Shown here in pieces: positions 35,270-48,699 of a stretch of 64,000 bases of DNA. A model generated the notes under the pieces. The model made no database searches, had not been told where the DNA came from, and saw only the letters and a program-made list of their open reading frames with translations. Position numbers and translations under genes: made by a program. Every line of letters begins with the position of its first letter. The stretch's first letter is position 1. Source of the DNA: Rhipicephalus microplus (lineage: Eukaryota; Arthropoda; Arachnida; Ixodida; Ixodidae); NCBI RefSeq assembly GCF_043290135.1, contig NC_134702.1:91549819-91613818 (forward strand). Direction: 5' to 3'.

Positions 35270-38200
35270 AGCTTGGATGTGACGTCAGGGACGCAGATTT
35301 CTGAACGTATTGGCACTTAGGATGGCTGCTATGAAAGCATACAACTTGCGTCAATGTGAGGACGACGCGGCAGGAACGTCTCTGTGCATGTTTAATCAAA
35401 GGACCTGCGTGTGAGGTTTCCATAACATTAACGTCACATCGCAAACTTCGTGTCCCCACATCCTGGTGGTGCGACACGGCTGCTTCAGTGACGTAAGTGC
35501 AAGCCATATAGAGGTGGCGATCTTCCCGGCATCGTTAAACATATCTCCCTTCCTCTTCATTTCCGACCGACGAATCATCGTTCCCACCTCCGGGGTCCGA
35601 ACACAATACACAAGGCTCACCAACCAACCGACACCTTCAGAAGTGGCCGACACCTCCTGCAGCCAATAGGCGTAAAGCTGGGCGCGAATGAGCAATAGCC
35701 CGACGACGCCTCCGCTCGCTAGACGCATTCACGATCGCACCACATCAGAGGCTCTATTTTATTTTATCCAACCCCGTGTGGCCCCTCCTCCTCCTCCTCA
35801 TGCCATCCGCTTCTCAATGCGCGGCTCTTTCGACTGCCTTCCCCTATTCTTTATGCCGTACGCGTTTGCAACCTCACTTTTCGAAACGCCCGCGGCTTTA
35901 TGTTCCCCGAGGTCTCACGATTCAACCGTCACGCGGTACCATAGAACCAACGCGCGCGTGCTTACATCTTTCCCGCCGGGGCCGCCTTTTGTGAGAATAG
36001 CACAGGCTTGGTCACAGCAGTGGCGCCGGCGGCGGCGGCTCCTATTCAATGCAAAGGAAGAAAGAAGGCGCCGCGCATTCATTCGGGGCACACACGGCAA
36101 CGAACTTCCAACAGCTCCCGGACCCTGCAGCCACCCCTCCCACTTGTGCTATCGTATGGGCTTCGAAAAAATCTGCCACGCTAGCACGTAGACGAGTCGG
36201 CGGCGACGTCACTCTCTTGTCCAATGGTGGAAGTGCTGCGTTCAGGCGTGGGTTCACCCATGCACTTCTGGTCGCTTGCCGTCTGCTCGCATCCCGTCAC
36301 GCTGCGTCGACCCGCACAGTACAGCCGGCTGTAGGGAGCAGGGGAAAGAGAGAAGGGAGCATCGAGGGATCTTTCCTGGAATGAATAGGAGTGGGGAAGC
36401 CGGATACTCATGGCGAGGACGAACACAACGAAGGGGGAAAATATGGGAAAGAAAAAAAGGGAAGGAACGCTTTCCGACCAGAGAGGGCGTACGCTGCAAA
36501 AGATGGAAATATGAAGTGGGGGATAAAGGCGTCTGGCGTTGGGAAAGTTGCGCGGCCATCCACGCACTCAGTGTGCAGCTCTAGCGCTTCGCTACGTTAC
36601 CACGCGTCTTCCTTTATCTATTTATTTTTTTTCATGTCCTGCTGAGCGAGCCAACCACTCTACCGATCGTGACAAGCGATCAGAAATCCGCCGCCACCAC
36701 AGCAGTGGCAGCAGTCGCGCACGCTTTTTGTGTGTGTCGTTCGTGTTCCCCGAAGCCGATCTTCCACTCTCCATACGAATCGTACGTACTATTTTTTCCT
36801 CGCACTTTTTTTTTTCATTTGTGACACGACCGTCACATACTGCTTCGTCCTTTTCATCCCCATCCGCACCTCTTCGTCGCCCCCCGAGGCAGCCGTCGAG
36901 CGAACAAGAGCTCTGAGAAAGTGAAAAAAAGTATGTTAAACACTAAGGGGAGGTGGAAAATGGAAACGCCGGGAGGCTGACGTCCCGCGTGAAAGCTCTG
37001 AAACGCCGACGAGAGGCAGGCAGACCAGATTTCCCACTTTCTTGTTTCTTCCTTTTTTTTCCTTTTTACTCAGCCCATCGCGCAGCGCACTGCATCGCCC
37101 GCCCATTCCCCCTTTTTTCGAGCGCGGCTGACGTGCCGGATTTGATGCCTGCAGCGTTTTCCGCCACGAGCAGCGAGAGCTCGAGCCTCTTCAATATCCC
37201 GGCGCGCGTGGGTGATTGGGTCCCCTCGGGTATCCGCGGTGCCGCTGGCGGCGCCGGTTATGCGGGCGTCCGGGAGGAAGGGGGAGAGGTCGGGGAAGTG
37301 TCGCGAAGTTCTCCCGTTCACCTTTCCATATCCTCTCTTCCCCGCTCAATTGCGACACACCGCGGGACTGCGTGGAGGACGATGGGATGGCGAAGCAAAC
37401 ACAAACGTGGGGAGAAAAGATGTGAACGCTCGCTGGCGCTGGAGGCGAATAGCGCTGCGACCGAGGGCCCTGTCCTGCACCCCTCTTGTCCCCCACCCCC
37501 AATACTCCTGCTGTTCTTTGCGGTATGACAGCAGAAAAATGAGAAGTAGAGAGATAGACAACGAAAAAGAAAGACGAGAGGTGCGGGGGTGGGATCATAA
37601 TGAGCGTGATGGTGGAGAGGAAGGAGGGAAACGACAGCAGTGGAAGCGGATGGCGCTCCTGGATTCAGAGGGGACGTTCCGGTGTCAGGCGGCGCGGCGC
37701 GTTCGGGATAAAGGACCCGCCAGCCTTCTGCTGTTGCTGCCGTTGAGCCTATACGGCATACGTGGGTGACTGTGGGGGAGTGGAGGTGGGGTGAAAGTCG
37801 ACGCGAGCTTATTGCCGGGGGAATCAGGGAGGGCACTGATTTGCTTCGTTTTTCGAGTCGCCATGCCACCCCGTCTTATTGTGCTTCCATTTTCTTGCAC
37901 AGGCGTGTATATTCGTATTTAGTGTCTTCTTTGTGACGTACAATCTACGTTCCTGACTCTGCTCTCTCTCTCTCTCTTATTCATCTTGCTCGCAGCACTA
38001 CATACACGTAGGCCGAGAGAAATCGAGAGGGAGAGAGAGAGGAGGGCCGATGCCTGTAAGCCGTGAATCATCTACGTGCGCATGCGGCTCGCCATTCATT
38101 CCCGCATTTTCCTGCTTCACCAATCTCCGCAGCAGCCACGCATGATGACCAAAAGCGAGACAGAAACGAAGAGACAACTAGACCTCAAGAAAAAGAGATA

Positions 38201-38930
38201 AAGTGAAAGAGAGAGAGAATTGTCTCTCATTATACCTAACCTCCTTTGTAACTTCAGCTGTGGAGCCTTTCTTTTTCTCTAGTTTCGATCTCGGGGAATC
38301 TGCGTCGATTGTTAGCACTTTTTGCGTGCTCCCTGTACCGGCTCCTCTCGACACTTATTTCCTCTCAGCGATTTCGTTCTTCTTCTTCGACGGCGTCAAA
38401 CAGCCTTTCCCCTTGCTCGCTATTGATCGTCCCCTGAAGAGGAGAAAGAAAGGAGGTGCTCCAACATTCATATTTCCATCCGATTCAATGCGCACTTACG
38501 TGGGTGCAAGAAAGAAATAAGGAAAGAAAGACAGAGCCCCATATTGTGCGCGCCCCCACACACCCTCGCATACGCGTTCTCACAATGCCATCGAGAGCCC
38601 GACAAGAAATATGCGTTAGGGAGATACGGGGGAGAGCCGGGGTGGCGAGAAAGGAACAGCTTTCGTTGTCGAAGATGGGATGAAATATGAAAAAGGAGCG
38701 CGAGATGGCCCTGCTGGTTCCTTCACGTACGCACTTTATTTTTTGACACAATTTTTATGCGGCGACAGACATCCCCATAAGCGACGCGCTGAAGCGGCAG
38801 TGATTCCGAAACTCATATGCGTCGTCTTTTCAATGAAGAATATCATCTGCATTGAGGCTGCTTGCAAGAAGTGAAATATATAACCACGTGACTAGAGAAA
38901 GATGAAGAAGGTGGGCAAAGTGTCGTACCT
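35270..38930. other. GC- and CpG-richer region, no gene recognised
   Basis: About 3.6 kb distinctly richer in C+G and CpG than its neighbours, with a GCGGCGGCGGCT run near 36,030, CT/GA simple tracts (37,960-37,978; 38,020-38,042) and many overlapping medium-length frames on both strands (longest 191 codons, 36,953-37,528). None shows a domain, and frames of this length are expected by chance at this composition. It could be a promoter-proximal region of a host gene whose exons are elsewhere. Confidence 0.4.
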
Positions 38931-39460
38931 CGCGTCACCATCATCATCATCATCCATACGCAGAAGATAGCTGAGGCGATTTTTTTTTCTTGTCTCCTTT
39001 CACGTCGAGAGCGGCGTCAATATGTCGCCTAGTCGTGTAGAATTTCGAGCAAGGCGGCGCCCTTTTGTGTGCAGGGGATTCTTGTGGAATTCGAAGGGCG
39101 GATATGTAGCGGCGTCGTTTTGACGTCGCGTAGATGTGAGTAGTGGTCCTTTTCTTTTTTCCCCCTTTTATCTGCGCGACTCTCTCGAATCCTGCGGCTT
39201 TTCGCTTTCTCCTATGGCCACCATATACAGAGCGATGATCTCCATTTGCGATACATCCGTATTGTAAAAGCAGTAAAGTTTTGGGCACCCTGTTGGGTTC
39301 AAGTTGAGCAGCCAGATCACTTCGAAAAGGGCGCCTTGCCACGGGATGGTGTAGCTCTGTAGAGAAGCAGACAGCAACTTTGCTTGTTGGGAAGTTGTAA
39401 CTTGGTCATTATAGAACGCTTTCAGAAGGACTGAAATTTGGGCCATATTCAGTTGGCTGT

Positions 39461-39690
39461 TAAAAGGGCCTTGCAACACTTTTTCAAGTGATCACTGAAT
39501 GACTTAATTGAAAGAGCTTATTGTTCCACGAATCGACGGCTACAAAAATAATCATTTTAAAATTCATCAAATACGAGCGGAAATACAAAGATTTCTCGCA
39601 CACTTCAAAAGTTTTCTCTCCCATTTCATACCGGTGAACGCGCTGCAAGCTACGCAGGAAGAGGGGAGATCACACGAGGACAAAAATATG
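39461..39690 (-). mobile_element. Diverged fragment of the TTAA-flanked MITE
   Basis: The start TTAAAAGGGCCTTGCAACAC with CTTTTTCAAGTGATC and AGAGCTTATTG matches the right end of the MITE at 50,873-51,439 in reverse orientation. The homology fades after about 39,690, and the opposite terminus was not found. Confidence 0.6.
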
Positions 39691-41132
39691 CGCAGGCTAA
39701 CATTTGCCTGCGGGCGTCATGACCTTGCCTCAAACCTTTTTTTTTCTTTTTGGTTCGAAGGTGCGGCTTACTTTCAGTGTGATCCCGAACGCGCAGGCAC
39801 GGGCATAGTGAGCTCGCGAAGCACAAATCAACAAAGGACCATGGCCTTTGGGCCACGCCAAATTCGCACTGCAACTCTGACACGCTGTCCTAAAGACAAA
39901 CGCTCAGTCTGGACAAAGACGGTGGCTCGCTGCAATCGGAACCCACGAAACGCAGGCCTGCTTTCTTCCTTTGTTTCCACGGTCCAAAAAGCCTTAGAAG
40001 TGTGGCAGCTTGGGCTAGTTGGTATGTAAAAACACCGGAAGGCTGTTGCTGGTAGGCTTATCCCGTAGGAGCACGTCGACGCCTTCTGAGATGCACCTGT
40101 CCGAATCCTCTGGTGAAGCGTGGCCAGCAACAGAGCGCACCATTGAATATCGTCATGCCAAAAAGCCTGTCACACTTCACATGCATTCGTGAGCCATGCA
40201 TGATCGAAGGAACCAGGCCAACATCCGCTATCTTGCGGCTAGCCCCTGGACGCGCTCGCCGGTTATGGGAGGTGCGATCGTGTCAGCGCCCGTGCATATT
40301 CGGAGTCCTCGAAGAGTTGCGCCAGAGGGCAGTGACGTACTGTCACGCCTTCGTGATCGCGACACGTAAATGAGAGGCAACGTGAAATTTGCTGGTCAGA
40401 CAGAGTGGCAAGTCCCTGCGCAGTCTTCTTCCACCAGTTCTCAGGGCCAGGGGGAAGAGCCTCGTTCCGTTAGATGTCCAGCTGCCTCAATAGATGTCCG
40501 CGCCTTAGCTCTTTCGGTGGTGTGAGCCGGCGATCATGCGACACGCGTGTTGAGAAGCTGCCGTGACATAGTCTGCTCAGGTTTTGAAGCATGCCGATAG
40601 CTGTGCTTTCAGAGCTACGGTGGATGGTATAGGTGTCATGCATTTGTTGAGAGAAGAGTCAGCGGTTTCTAGCTGACTTTGAGAATCATTTGCAAACTCC
40701 AGGCGATCGGCTAAGCTTTAATAGTTTCCTCGCGTGTTATCACGAGCGTCGAATACCAATCCGCAGCGTTTTCTGACCGTGTGCACCTTGGAAAATTGTT
40801 GCAGCTGAGGTCCCTTGAAGGTGTCTATATAACGCTCATCAGGACAACGCAGATACACAGATATTTATTGTATATATATGTGCAGACTATATTGGGTTAT
40901 ATTTGGCGTTTAAGGCTGACTCATCTGTTTTCGAAATTGGAACTGGAATAAGTGGGACACTTTAATTTTTTGAAAAAAAGGTAGTGAAAAGGGTTATAGG
41001 CTACCGCAGCATTTACTTCCATTATTAATTCTTAGCGCGATATTTCCTCTCCTGCCGGACGACGCCGGCATATATCACTGGCCTGCTCTTTATTAGTCTT
41101 GACATCTATACTTGCACCATACATTTTGAATA
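39691..41132. other. No recognised gene
   Basis: About 1.4 kb. The plus frame 39,508-40,029 begins inside the MITE fragment, so it is not a gene as given. No domain seen. Confidence 0.4.
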
Positions 41133-42122
41133 CACTCTAAGCCAAAAACGGCCGAAATGGGAGCAACGGCTGTTTTTACTCCTTCAGACCGACTGTTGCT
41201 CTCCGAAAAGACCAAGCGGAACAAGATGGCCGACCTGTTCGAGAACGGGGGAGCAACTGTATTCACGTTAAGTTTATAAGGGAGCAACGGAAGGAGGAAC
41301 CGCTGTAAATGCTCTCGTCACGCAACGGTTACTCCCTGGCAGGACACCACACACAAATATGCATGCCGCCCACGTTGACATTCATGGGCCAGATTATTGT
41401 TTGTTCTGTGTGCCAAACTTCACCAAACCAAACAGTGATTCATTTTAGCATCCGCAGATAATAAGATAGCAGCGCTGGCTGAACACACACTCTAAGCCGA
41501 AATTCGGCAAAGTTGGACTAACTGCAGTCGTTAAACCAATGGACGAACGGTTCGTCCAACAGGGACTAAATGTGTGACAATGCGTGTCTTGCACAAACGC
41601 CCAGCAATGAAGGGACCAACGGGCAGGGCAACTGCGCCGCGATCGCCTCCTGTCGATGCTGCACTGCAATGCTCGGCGTGGTTGGCGATCATGAAAACAA
41701 GTTAAATAGGCTATACGCCACTGTGAAAGTGAAGCACTATGAAACGAATAGAAGATGTTATTAGAGGAAAGTAGTACAACACGCTGTCAGGGCACACAGC
41801 AAGTGCCCTCGCGTTTCCACCATGCCGGCACAGGCGAGCCGAAGCCAAGTGAAAGTCTCCTCAAACACGGGCAATGCCGAGAACTCGCTTTAATGTGCTG
41901 AATAAGTTCGAACTACGGTGAACACTGACAATGCTAATAAAGGTAAGCTGTTCATCAGCGGTCGTGTACCCACACAGTGACCACAAGTTCAAAGTGATAT
42001 ATAGGAAAAGTAGGCTTCGTACGTCATCGGTATCAAGCGGGCTGCCGGTGTGAGTGCATTGCCGGCACAAGCGAAGGAAACGTCGCGTACAAGTTCACAA
42101 AAACAGTAGCTCAGCCAAACTT

Positions 42123-42266
42123 ATGTCTTTTTATCCATGCGACAATCGTTATCAAAAATCCAACGTGTGGGCGATCGCGGATACGACTAATCGTGCGGCC
42201 AGCGGTACACAGGTTTTGCTTTACGAGCACGATGAAAGAACCGTGCCTGCGAACGGTCTCGTCGCT
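42123..42266 (+). other. Candidate coding exon in the nested transposon
   Basis: An ATG opens 48 codons in frame (MSFYPCDNRYQKSNVWAIAD...) ending exactly before GTAAGTAT, a near-consensus donor, at 42,267. The longer frame 42,054-42,617 contains it but runs through the donor and becomes compositionally odd. No domain is recognised. Could be the 5' exon of the element's own gene. Confidence 0.35.
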
Positions 42267-42853
42267 GTAAGTATACAGATATCTACATCACTCCGTAAGA
42301 CACAGCGAACATGGGGCACTTACCTATTGTTCATTTGTGACTATAAAATAACGACGACGAAAATTTCACGCGAGCCGCATGTTGCGATCGCCGGCGGTCG
42401 TTTAGCCGTACTCGTCGTAAGCCTAGCGACGCCGTCGGCAAGCCGACACGGTATGGCATCGGCGGGGCGCCTGCGGCTGCTTCGCCGGCTTTCCCGCACA
42501 AGCACCGCTGCTATGTTTGTGTTTGCGGACTCGTGCGCCAGCACTGCGAACGCTGATTCGGCCGACATGATCGAATACCAGCTGATAATTCGTAGTCTCG
42601 GGCTGGAAGCATGTTGAATATTAGATGGATCCATATTAAAAGATCGGTGCGCATCGGTGCTACGAATTAGCCGATGTAAATTTTCGCGTTACGGTATCAA
42701 TGTTTATTGTTTTTTTAAGCTGAGTAAAAGTCGCCCACTGGCACTAGATGGGAGGTCAAAATACTGTGCTATATATACTCGAGAGTCTGTTCTTTGTAGT
42801 ACAACGCGGACAGTCAGTGTTTGCGGTGTTTTACTTCGAAATAATAGTGCGTA

Positions 42854-42856
<3 letters not shown>

Positions 42857-42905
<49 letters not shown>
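42857..42905. repeat. (GT)n microsatellite
   Basis: About 24 GT units within the nested element. Confidence 0.96.
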
Positions 42906-42908
<3 letters not shown>

Positions 42909-45030
42909 TGCATGAATAACATACTATGATCTTCAGTGCTGATTAAATTAGAATAAACATAAAATATACTGCACAAACGCAGTGTCGCCATTTTTTTTTG
43001 CCATTGGTTCAGACGGTTCAACTGTTAGTCCCGCTGGATCATTCTACTGGGGCCAACATTTAAACCAAGTGGAGTAAGTGCTTGGGGTAACAGTTGAGCC
43101 TTTGCAGTTACTCCCGCAGTTAGTCCAAAATTGGTTCAAAATCTGTGGCAGCGCATTTAGACCCCTAAAGGACCAATGGCATACCCCACTTTAGTCTTTT
43201 TCGGCTTAGAGTGCAGAAGGCCTGAGAAAGCAGCTACGGCAAGTACCTAACACACGCAGCAGCAGAATGGAGAGTTGGCACGTCAAAGCGGACCGAACGC
43301 TGAAACACGTGCAAAACAACGATAAAAAAAAAAGCCTAGACACGCCGTTCGTCCACGAAGGAAGAACGTCAAAGTCGATCAAGCACCGAAACACGTGCAT
43401 AAGGAGCACCCCCCCCCCCCATATATATCGGAGAAGAAAAAAAAAAGCGGACCCAGACGCGCTTTTCATCAGCCGTCCACTTAGTAGCCCGCTTCACCGT
43501 GTAGTTTGAGGGCAGAATGACAAATCTGCGCCATCTGCGTCCGCACGACAAGTCTGGCGCTAGTATAGCAAGCGATGTAATTTACAGAGTAATTTTTGTT
43601 CAGTGTTTATGTTTACTAGCACTAAATAAAGATTACAGTCAATTTTTTATATTTAATTATGAGTTTTAGTGTACCTCAGTTTTGTTTTATAAGTGTATTA
43701 GGAGAACACACTGAAAGCATTGCGCTAACGCCTGTGCTGCCACTGCTCGACGTTTTTTTTTTTTTTTTTCGGCACAACTAGGTTCGCGTTCTCACTAGTT
43801 ATATTCATATGGTCTGTGGCCGGCGAGCACATGGACATGCGAGCTTGTGAGCTATGTTTTGATCGTGTGTGTATGTCACAGATTTTCGTTTCTACCTATT
43901 CGTGATGAAGGTTAGTGTATATTTATCTTTATGGAGAGCGAAGTTGTTGTGGATTTTGCTGCTGGGTGGAACAAACACATCGTAAACACGTCTTCAGCTA
44001 TCTGCAAGCCTGTTCGCTCGTCGGACAAAGCACTGTGCATGCATCAGCGTGCAGGTGAGTGGCATTTCCAGCAACGTTTAATGCTCTTACAATACATTGT
44101 TGAGTGGTTGCGCTATTAAAAGAGAAATGATTTGCTCTTTCTTATTTACCGTATCCATTGGTAGCCGTATCGGACTAAATTACCTCTATTATTATCGCCT
44201 GCATACCCTCTTGCTTCCCCTGTCACCACTACAGTGCCAGTGTACTTTTGCAGTTAAAAGTTCATTTCCGCAACACTACCTCGCCGGAAAAAACATTGGG
44301 GCGGTGTTGTAGCTGCCTTCATACCGGCACTTTTCTACCATTGGCTTTATGTAACGTTAACGGCTGAGTGTTGGGGCCTTGGGCCGCATTTTTTAGAGCT
44401 GTAAAGTGTATGTAAATCAGTAAGTAAACAAATCATTGTCGCATCACTTCACTGGCATAGCCAGGCGGTTGCGCACAGAATTTTTTTAGGCCGGGCGTAG
44501 GGAGCCCATAATTACGACCATATTCGCTTGCCCGGCCGTCAATTCAGATAAGCGGACCCCCCCCCCCCTCCCCGCACGACTAAAAAAAAAAATCTGCCCA
44601 CATCACATAGGTCACTTGCTTCACCTCTGCGCTGAACGCGCTATTTTATAAGCGCACCATCAAGCGAGCAATTTACAAATGGACAGAACAATTGCAGGAG
44701 GAATGACCCAAATCTTTCAGATTTCTTTAGTGATGCAAAACCTTCGCAAAACTGAATATTGTAAAAGACAATCATAAATGTTCTATGTTCTCGTTAGCGC
44801 TGTCATTATTCTGCATCATGAAATCTTTATGCGTGAAAACTTCGCATGCCGTTGCAGTCATATATCGACGTTAATACCAATCGACGAAAATTTCGACAAC
44901 CTCAATAACGCCGTTTGGGATTTGCCGCATGCACATAATTAGGCTGATTCCCACTTGGCTGTTCTTAACCTGACTTCACTGCTATCAAGTGAAACAATAT
45001 TTAAGCATGTCTTTTACTACTTTTTTTCAG

Positions 45031-45361
45031 GGATATGACACAAATTTGGTTATACTGCAGAAAAAGATGCTCCCAACGATGCTAAAGTACAGAAAGCAAG
45101 TAAATTTTGGTAAGTGCAGACTTTTTGTACTACGTATATGAAAGCATCGCTTTTTAGGGGCAAGCTGTGCATGTGTTGGCCAGAGAATAGTTTATCATGC
45201 CGCATGGTTACACTGGCACTGATAATTTGACATGGCTCCGCTGGCCCGTCTGTGTGCTCACTCTGTTACCATTAAGATAAAATGTTTGAGTTTTCATCGC
45301 AGGGATTGCTGTTTGTACTAGAAAGCCAACTGCCAAGATTTGTTTACGCTGGTGCTCCTAA
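45031..45361 (+). other. Two exon-like segments with consensus splice sites in transposon copy 3
   Basis: Exon-like 45,031-45,109 follows TTTTTTTCAG and ends at G|GTAAGT; the second, 45,303-45,361, follows TTTCATCGCAG and ends in TAA. Together they give 45 codons plus stop (GYDTNLVILQ... to ...LRWCS). Copy 2 keeps the frame with replacement K to I and K to R. No domain recognised; possibly part of a captured host gene or of a degenerate transposase. Confidence 0.35.
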
Positions 45362-47491
45362 AAGTACGCTTTCCCTGTTTACATGAATTTTGGCTTGCAC
45401 AAAGCATAACACTTGAGCCTAGATTCACAAAGCTGTTCATGCGCAGGCCTTCATAACAGCGTTTCTTGACTTGCCTTTACCCTGTTTTCTGCAGATGTTT
45501 CGTGGGTTTAAAAGAAAAGTGCCACAGCATGTTGACCTCCCCCACACTGAAAAATTCGCGTTCAAAGTTCTGCAAGAGTGGGCTTAACTTTCTTGTGCAC
45601 CTCCTTGCTGTTCCAAGATCCTGAAGTGTTATGCTCTTACTAGAGGTGGCAGTGTTTCTAATGTTTGTATTCCCATCACATTGACCATGTATGCGATCTT
45701 GGCTTGACTGGTAGCACATCCTCAACAAATGTCTTTGTGGCACATGTAGAAGGCAGTACAAAATAAATAGGCAGACATTCACACCGGGAGCTAACTTTAA
45801 ATAATGCTTTTTTTTGGGAAACCACGGTACGCTTATTCCAAATTGTCTAACAGAGCAGCCACCTGTTTGGCTGCGAACCAACAAGACGTTGAACTAATAA
45901 AAGCTTCACATCTTGTTGCTCTCGGATATATATGTATTGGCAAGCTATCTGTGACACTGTCAAACAAGGAATCAGAATATCTGTGCCTGCCTTAAGATAT
46001 ATTGCTTCGTTCACATATCTCGTGGCTGTGACTCGTCAACCGAGTGAACAAATGCGTCCTAGTTTACGAAATTTAAAGCATTTTTTGAAGGTAGCACGGT
46101 CTACATTTATTTGTCTATAGTTTTGTCCAGCCGTTTGCGTCAGGTACAAAGAAATATACTGAAGATTATCATTTAGCCTCTGCAAATGGTTGCTTTCAAG
46201 CAGGCTTTTCATGCTTGGCTTGTGCCTACAGGTATTGCACAATTCAAGACGCAGCAGCGTATGATGGAACAGTAGAATCGAGAGCAACTATGTGCACGAG
46301 CTAAATAAGTATTTTAACATGAGCGGACGGTACGTGTTATTTGCTACACACATGATCTCACTTAGAATGCCCATTGGTGAATGGGCTCATAGAAATGTCA
46401 CTCAGCTGTGTATAGTAAACAAGTTAACTGAACTTAAGGGTATCTTTAACAGCTACAAATATGCCTTGTTGAGGTGTTGCATATTTTCTTCCAGAATATT
46501 GCTGTCTGAGACATCATGTGAAGAGCGTCTATCGCATCAGCATTTATTTGGCTTGCCTAGTAACGTTTGGCCGAACCTTCCTTTTTTTTCACATTTCGTT
46601 TTGCAGTAGACATTCTAGAATGTAAGCACTGCTGCAGTGTGTGTGACTCATTGTTATGTATTGATTCTGGCATGTTTATCCTCACACTTCTTTTTTTTTC
46701 TTGCAGCAGTGAGATGCTTCACATATGCCCGTGGTGACATTCCGCTGCACTAGCTTGATGAAGACACCAGCTGCGAAACTTGAGTCCTTCAGCATTGGAG
46801 AAGTTGCCCTTCTCTCACCAATGATGACACAGACAGCCCTATGCTAGAAATTCAAGATTGTTTTTCCACGGCCCTATGTTTTTTCACGTCCCTATGCTAG
46901 AAATTCAAGATTGGTTTTCCAGGGATGACGCAGAAAACCTTTGATGTATTATGGTGCTTGTTTAGTGCTGGCTGTGGTGTGGCGAAGTCTACTTTTACGT
47001 GTGCTCACACGTCGCCTCATAAAAAGAACAATAAATCATTTATTTCCCTTTCAATATTGTCCACTTTTGGTGTTAGAAGCACCCAAGCAGTGCTCTTCCA
47101 AGAAGCTCTCGCCATGTGTTAAGCGTGTGACAAGCATACTCGAGACAAATAGTCATTTCCCCAAGGAGTAACTGGAAGCATGTGCAGTTGGTTTTCAGAG
47201 AGTAACTGCGAACACGTGGGAGGAACGGTGAAGAGTAACTGTTGCTCATAGAAGAGCAACTGGTGGGAGTAATGGTTGGTCCGCAGGGAGCAACTGGTGG
47301 GAGCAACTGTTGGTCAGCAGGGAGGAACTGGAGGGAGAAACTGTTCATCCCCCGATGGAGTAACTGAAAGGAGAGCAACGGTACGTCCCTCTGCAGTTAC
47401 TCCTTTTAGGGGAGTAATGGGAGTGGCAATGCAATTGCTCCCTGAAAGGAGCAACCTCTATACCCCTGTTGCTCCCTTTTGGCTTAGAGTG

Positions 47492-48265
47492 TACTTTTAA
47501 AGACGAGAGTCTTTCTTGGGGACCTTCCACGAGAAAATTTTGGTCCGTCTGCCTGACTGTCCGTCCGTCTGTCTGTCTGCCTGTCTGTCTGTCTGTCCGT
47601 CCGTCCGTCCGTCCGTCCGTCCGTCTGTCTGTCTATCCGTCCGTCCGTCCGTCCGTCCGTCCGTCTGTCTATCTGCACATTTGTCTGTTTGTTCGCCCTA
47701 ACGATACCTCACACGGCACCGAACGGCCAACCCCATCTGCAGCGCTCACCACTATTGCTCAAGGTTTAGGCATTCATAGTTATGCGATTGTCAGTTAAAA
47801 AGCAATTATTGCGCATATCTGAGGCGCCACAACAAATATACGATGTTTTCTATGTCTGCCTTTATACTAGAAGAGGCACACACAAGTAACTCTAAGGAAC
47901 GTAGCGTTTGATCGAGCTGCGCTGGCAGTGCAACGCGATGCTCAAAAAGGTGCTTCCAACGCTTTACTACGACGTCCCGGTGGTGGCACCTGCCCGTCGC
48001 TTTGCGTTCTACACCTTATCATTTGCGAGACTGGCGCGCATCTTTCTCCGCGGGCTGCATGCCTTCGTTTTCGAAGATAACTGCCACGTGGTACTTGTGT
48101 TTAACGTGCCTACATATATGCTCGCGTTCGCCACCGCCACACGTTCGAGGTACTCTACCGCAGCGCCTGCAGAATACCATTCGCCAATTTTCTTGCGCAG
48201 AACATCAAATAAACGTTTTGTTCACTCTCTCCAGACGCAAGACAATCGTCTTTCGACGACATTTA
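47492..48265. repeat. Interspersed repeat with (CCGT/CTGT)n core
   Basis: From TACTTTTAAAGACGAGAGTC a block leads into a CCGT/CTGT array (47,544-47,675), then a low-frame-content segment with ACGATACCTCACAC and GGTGCTTCCAACGCTTTACTACGACG. I recall a similar arrangement in tick SINE-like repeats. A poly-T at 48,385-48,400 lies past its end. Confidence 0.45.
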
Positions 48266-48556
48266 CAGTGTGAATTGTAGATTCGGGCCAATTTTTTTTC
48301 ATCAGTGGCACTTGAAGAAAATCCCGAGAGTGGCAAAAGAATGGCGACAGGTGAGGCAAGATGGCAGTGTGAAAACTTGCAGTCGTTTTTTTTTTTTTTC
48401 ATCGCAAGCACATTTTTCGCCAACTAAATTTTTCAGGACCGAATTACTGATGTGTCCTTTGCAAACACTTTCTCGTAGCAGCGGGCCCAATTTTTGAATA
48501 GCACGCCTGACGTCACGAACACTCTCACACTTGTTTTTAGTGGTGGCGTGGTCTGG

Positions 48557-48558
<2 letters not shown>

Positions 48559-48652
<94 letters not shown>

Positions 48653-48690
48653 CGTGCGTGCGTGTGCATGTGCGTGTGTGCGTGCGTGCG
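48559..48690. repeat. (GT)n array with GCGT end
   Basis: About 90 bases of pure GT then GCGT/GTGC variants to about 48,690. Confidence 0.96.
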
Positions 48691-48699
48691 GATTGATCT

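Larger units (their letters stand above)
41488..43213 (+). mobile_element. Second TIR family nested in copy 3, TSD CA
   Basis: Begins CACTCTAAGCCGAAA and ends with TTTCGGCTTAGAGTG-like inverse; the host sequence GAACACAGAAGG of copy 2 is split as GAACACA ... CAGAAGG, so CA is duplicated. The interior is unrelated to the outer element, but the ends again carry short motifs (GGACTAACTG, GTTAGTCC, GGTTCAACTG, GAGTAAGTG) in both orientations. A candidate first exon is at 42,123-42,266 and a (GT)n tract at 42,857-42,905. No recognised transposase domain. Confidence 0.85.
41133..47491 (+). mobile_element. CACTCTAAGCC-TIR DNA transposon, copy 3 (with nested insertion), TSD TA
   Basis: Begins CACTCTAAGCCAAAA at 41,133 and ends with its inverse at 47,491; flanked by TA on each side (41,131-41,132 and 47,492-47,493), consistent with a 2-bp duplication. 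Without the nested element (41,488-43,213 plus the CA duplication) it is about 4.6 kb, colinear with copy 2. A 60-base local duplication near 46,855-46,920 is private to this copy (TTTTTCCACGG...TGCTAGAAATTCAAGATTG repeated). No transposase is recognised. Confidence 0.85.

Noticed and set aside
36953..37900. Overlapping frames of 128-191 codons on both strands
   Set aside because: High GC and CpG make stops rare; no domain, no consistent frame and opposing frames equally long.
39508..40029. 173-codon plus frame
   Set aside because: Begins inside a diverged MITE fragment and crosses its boundary without a splice site.
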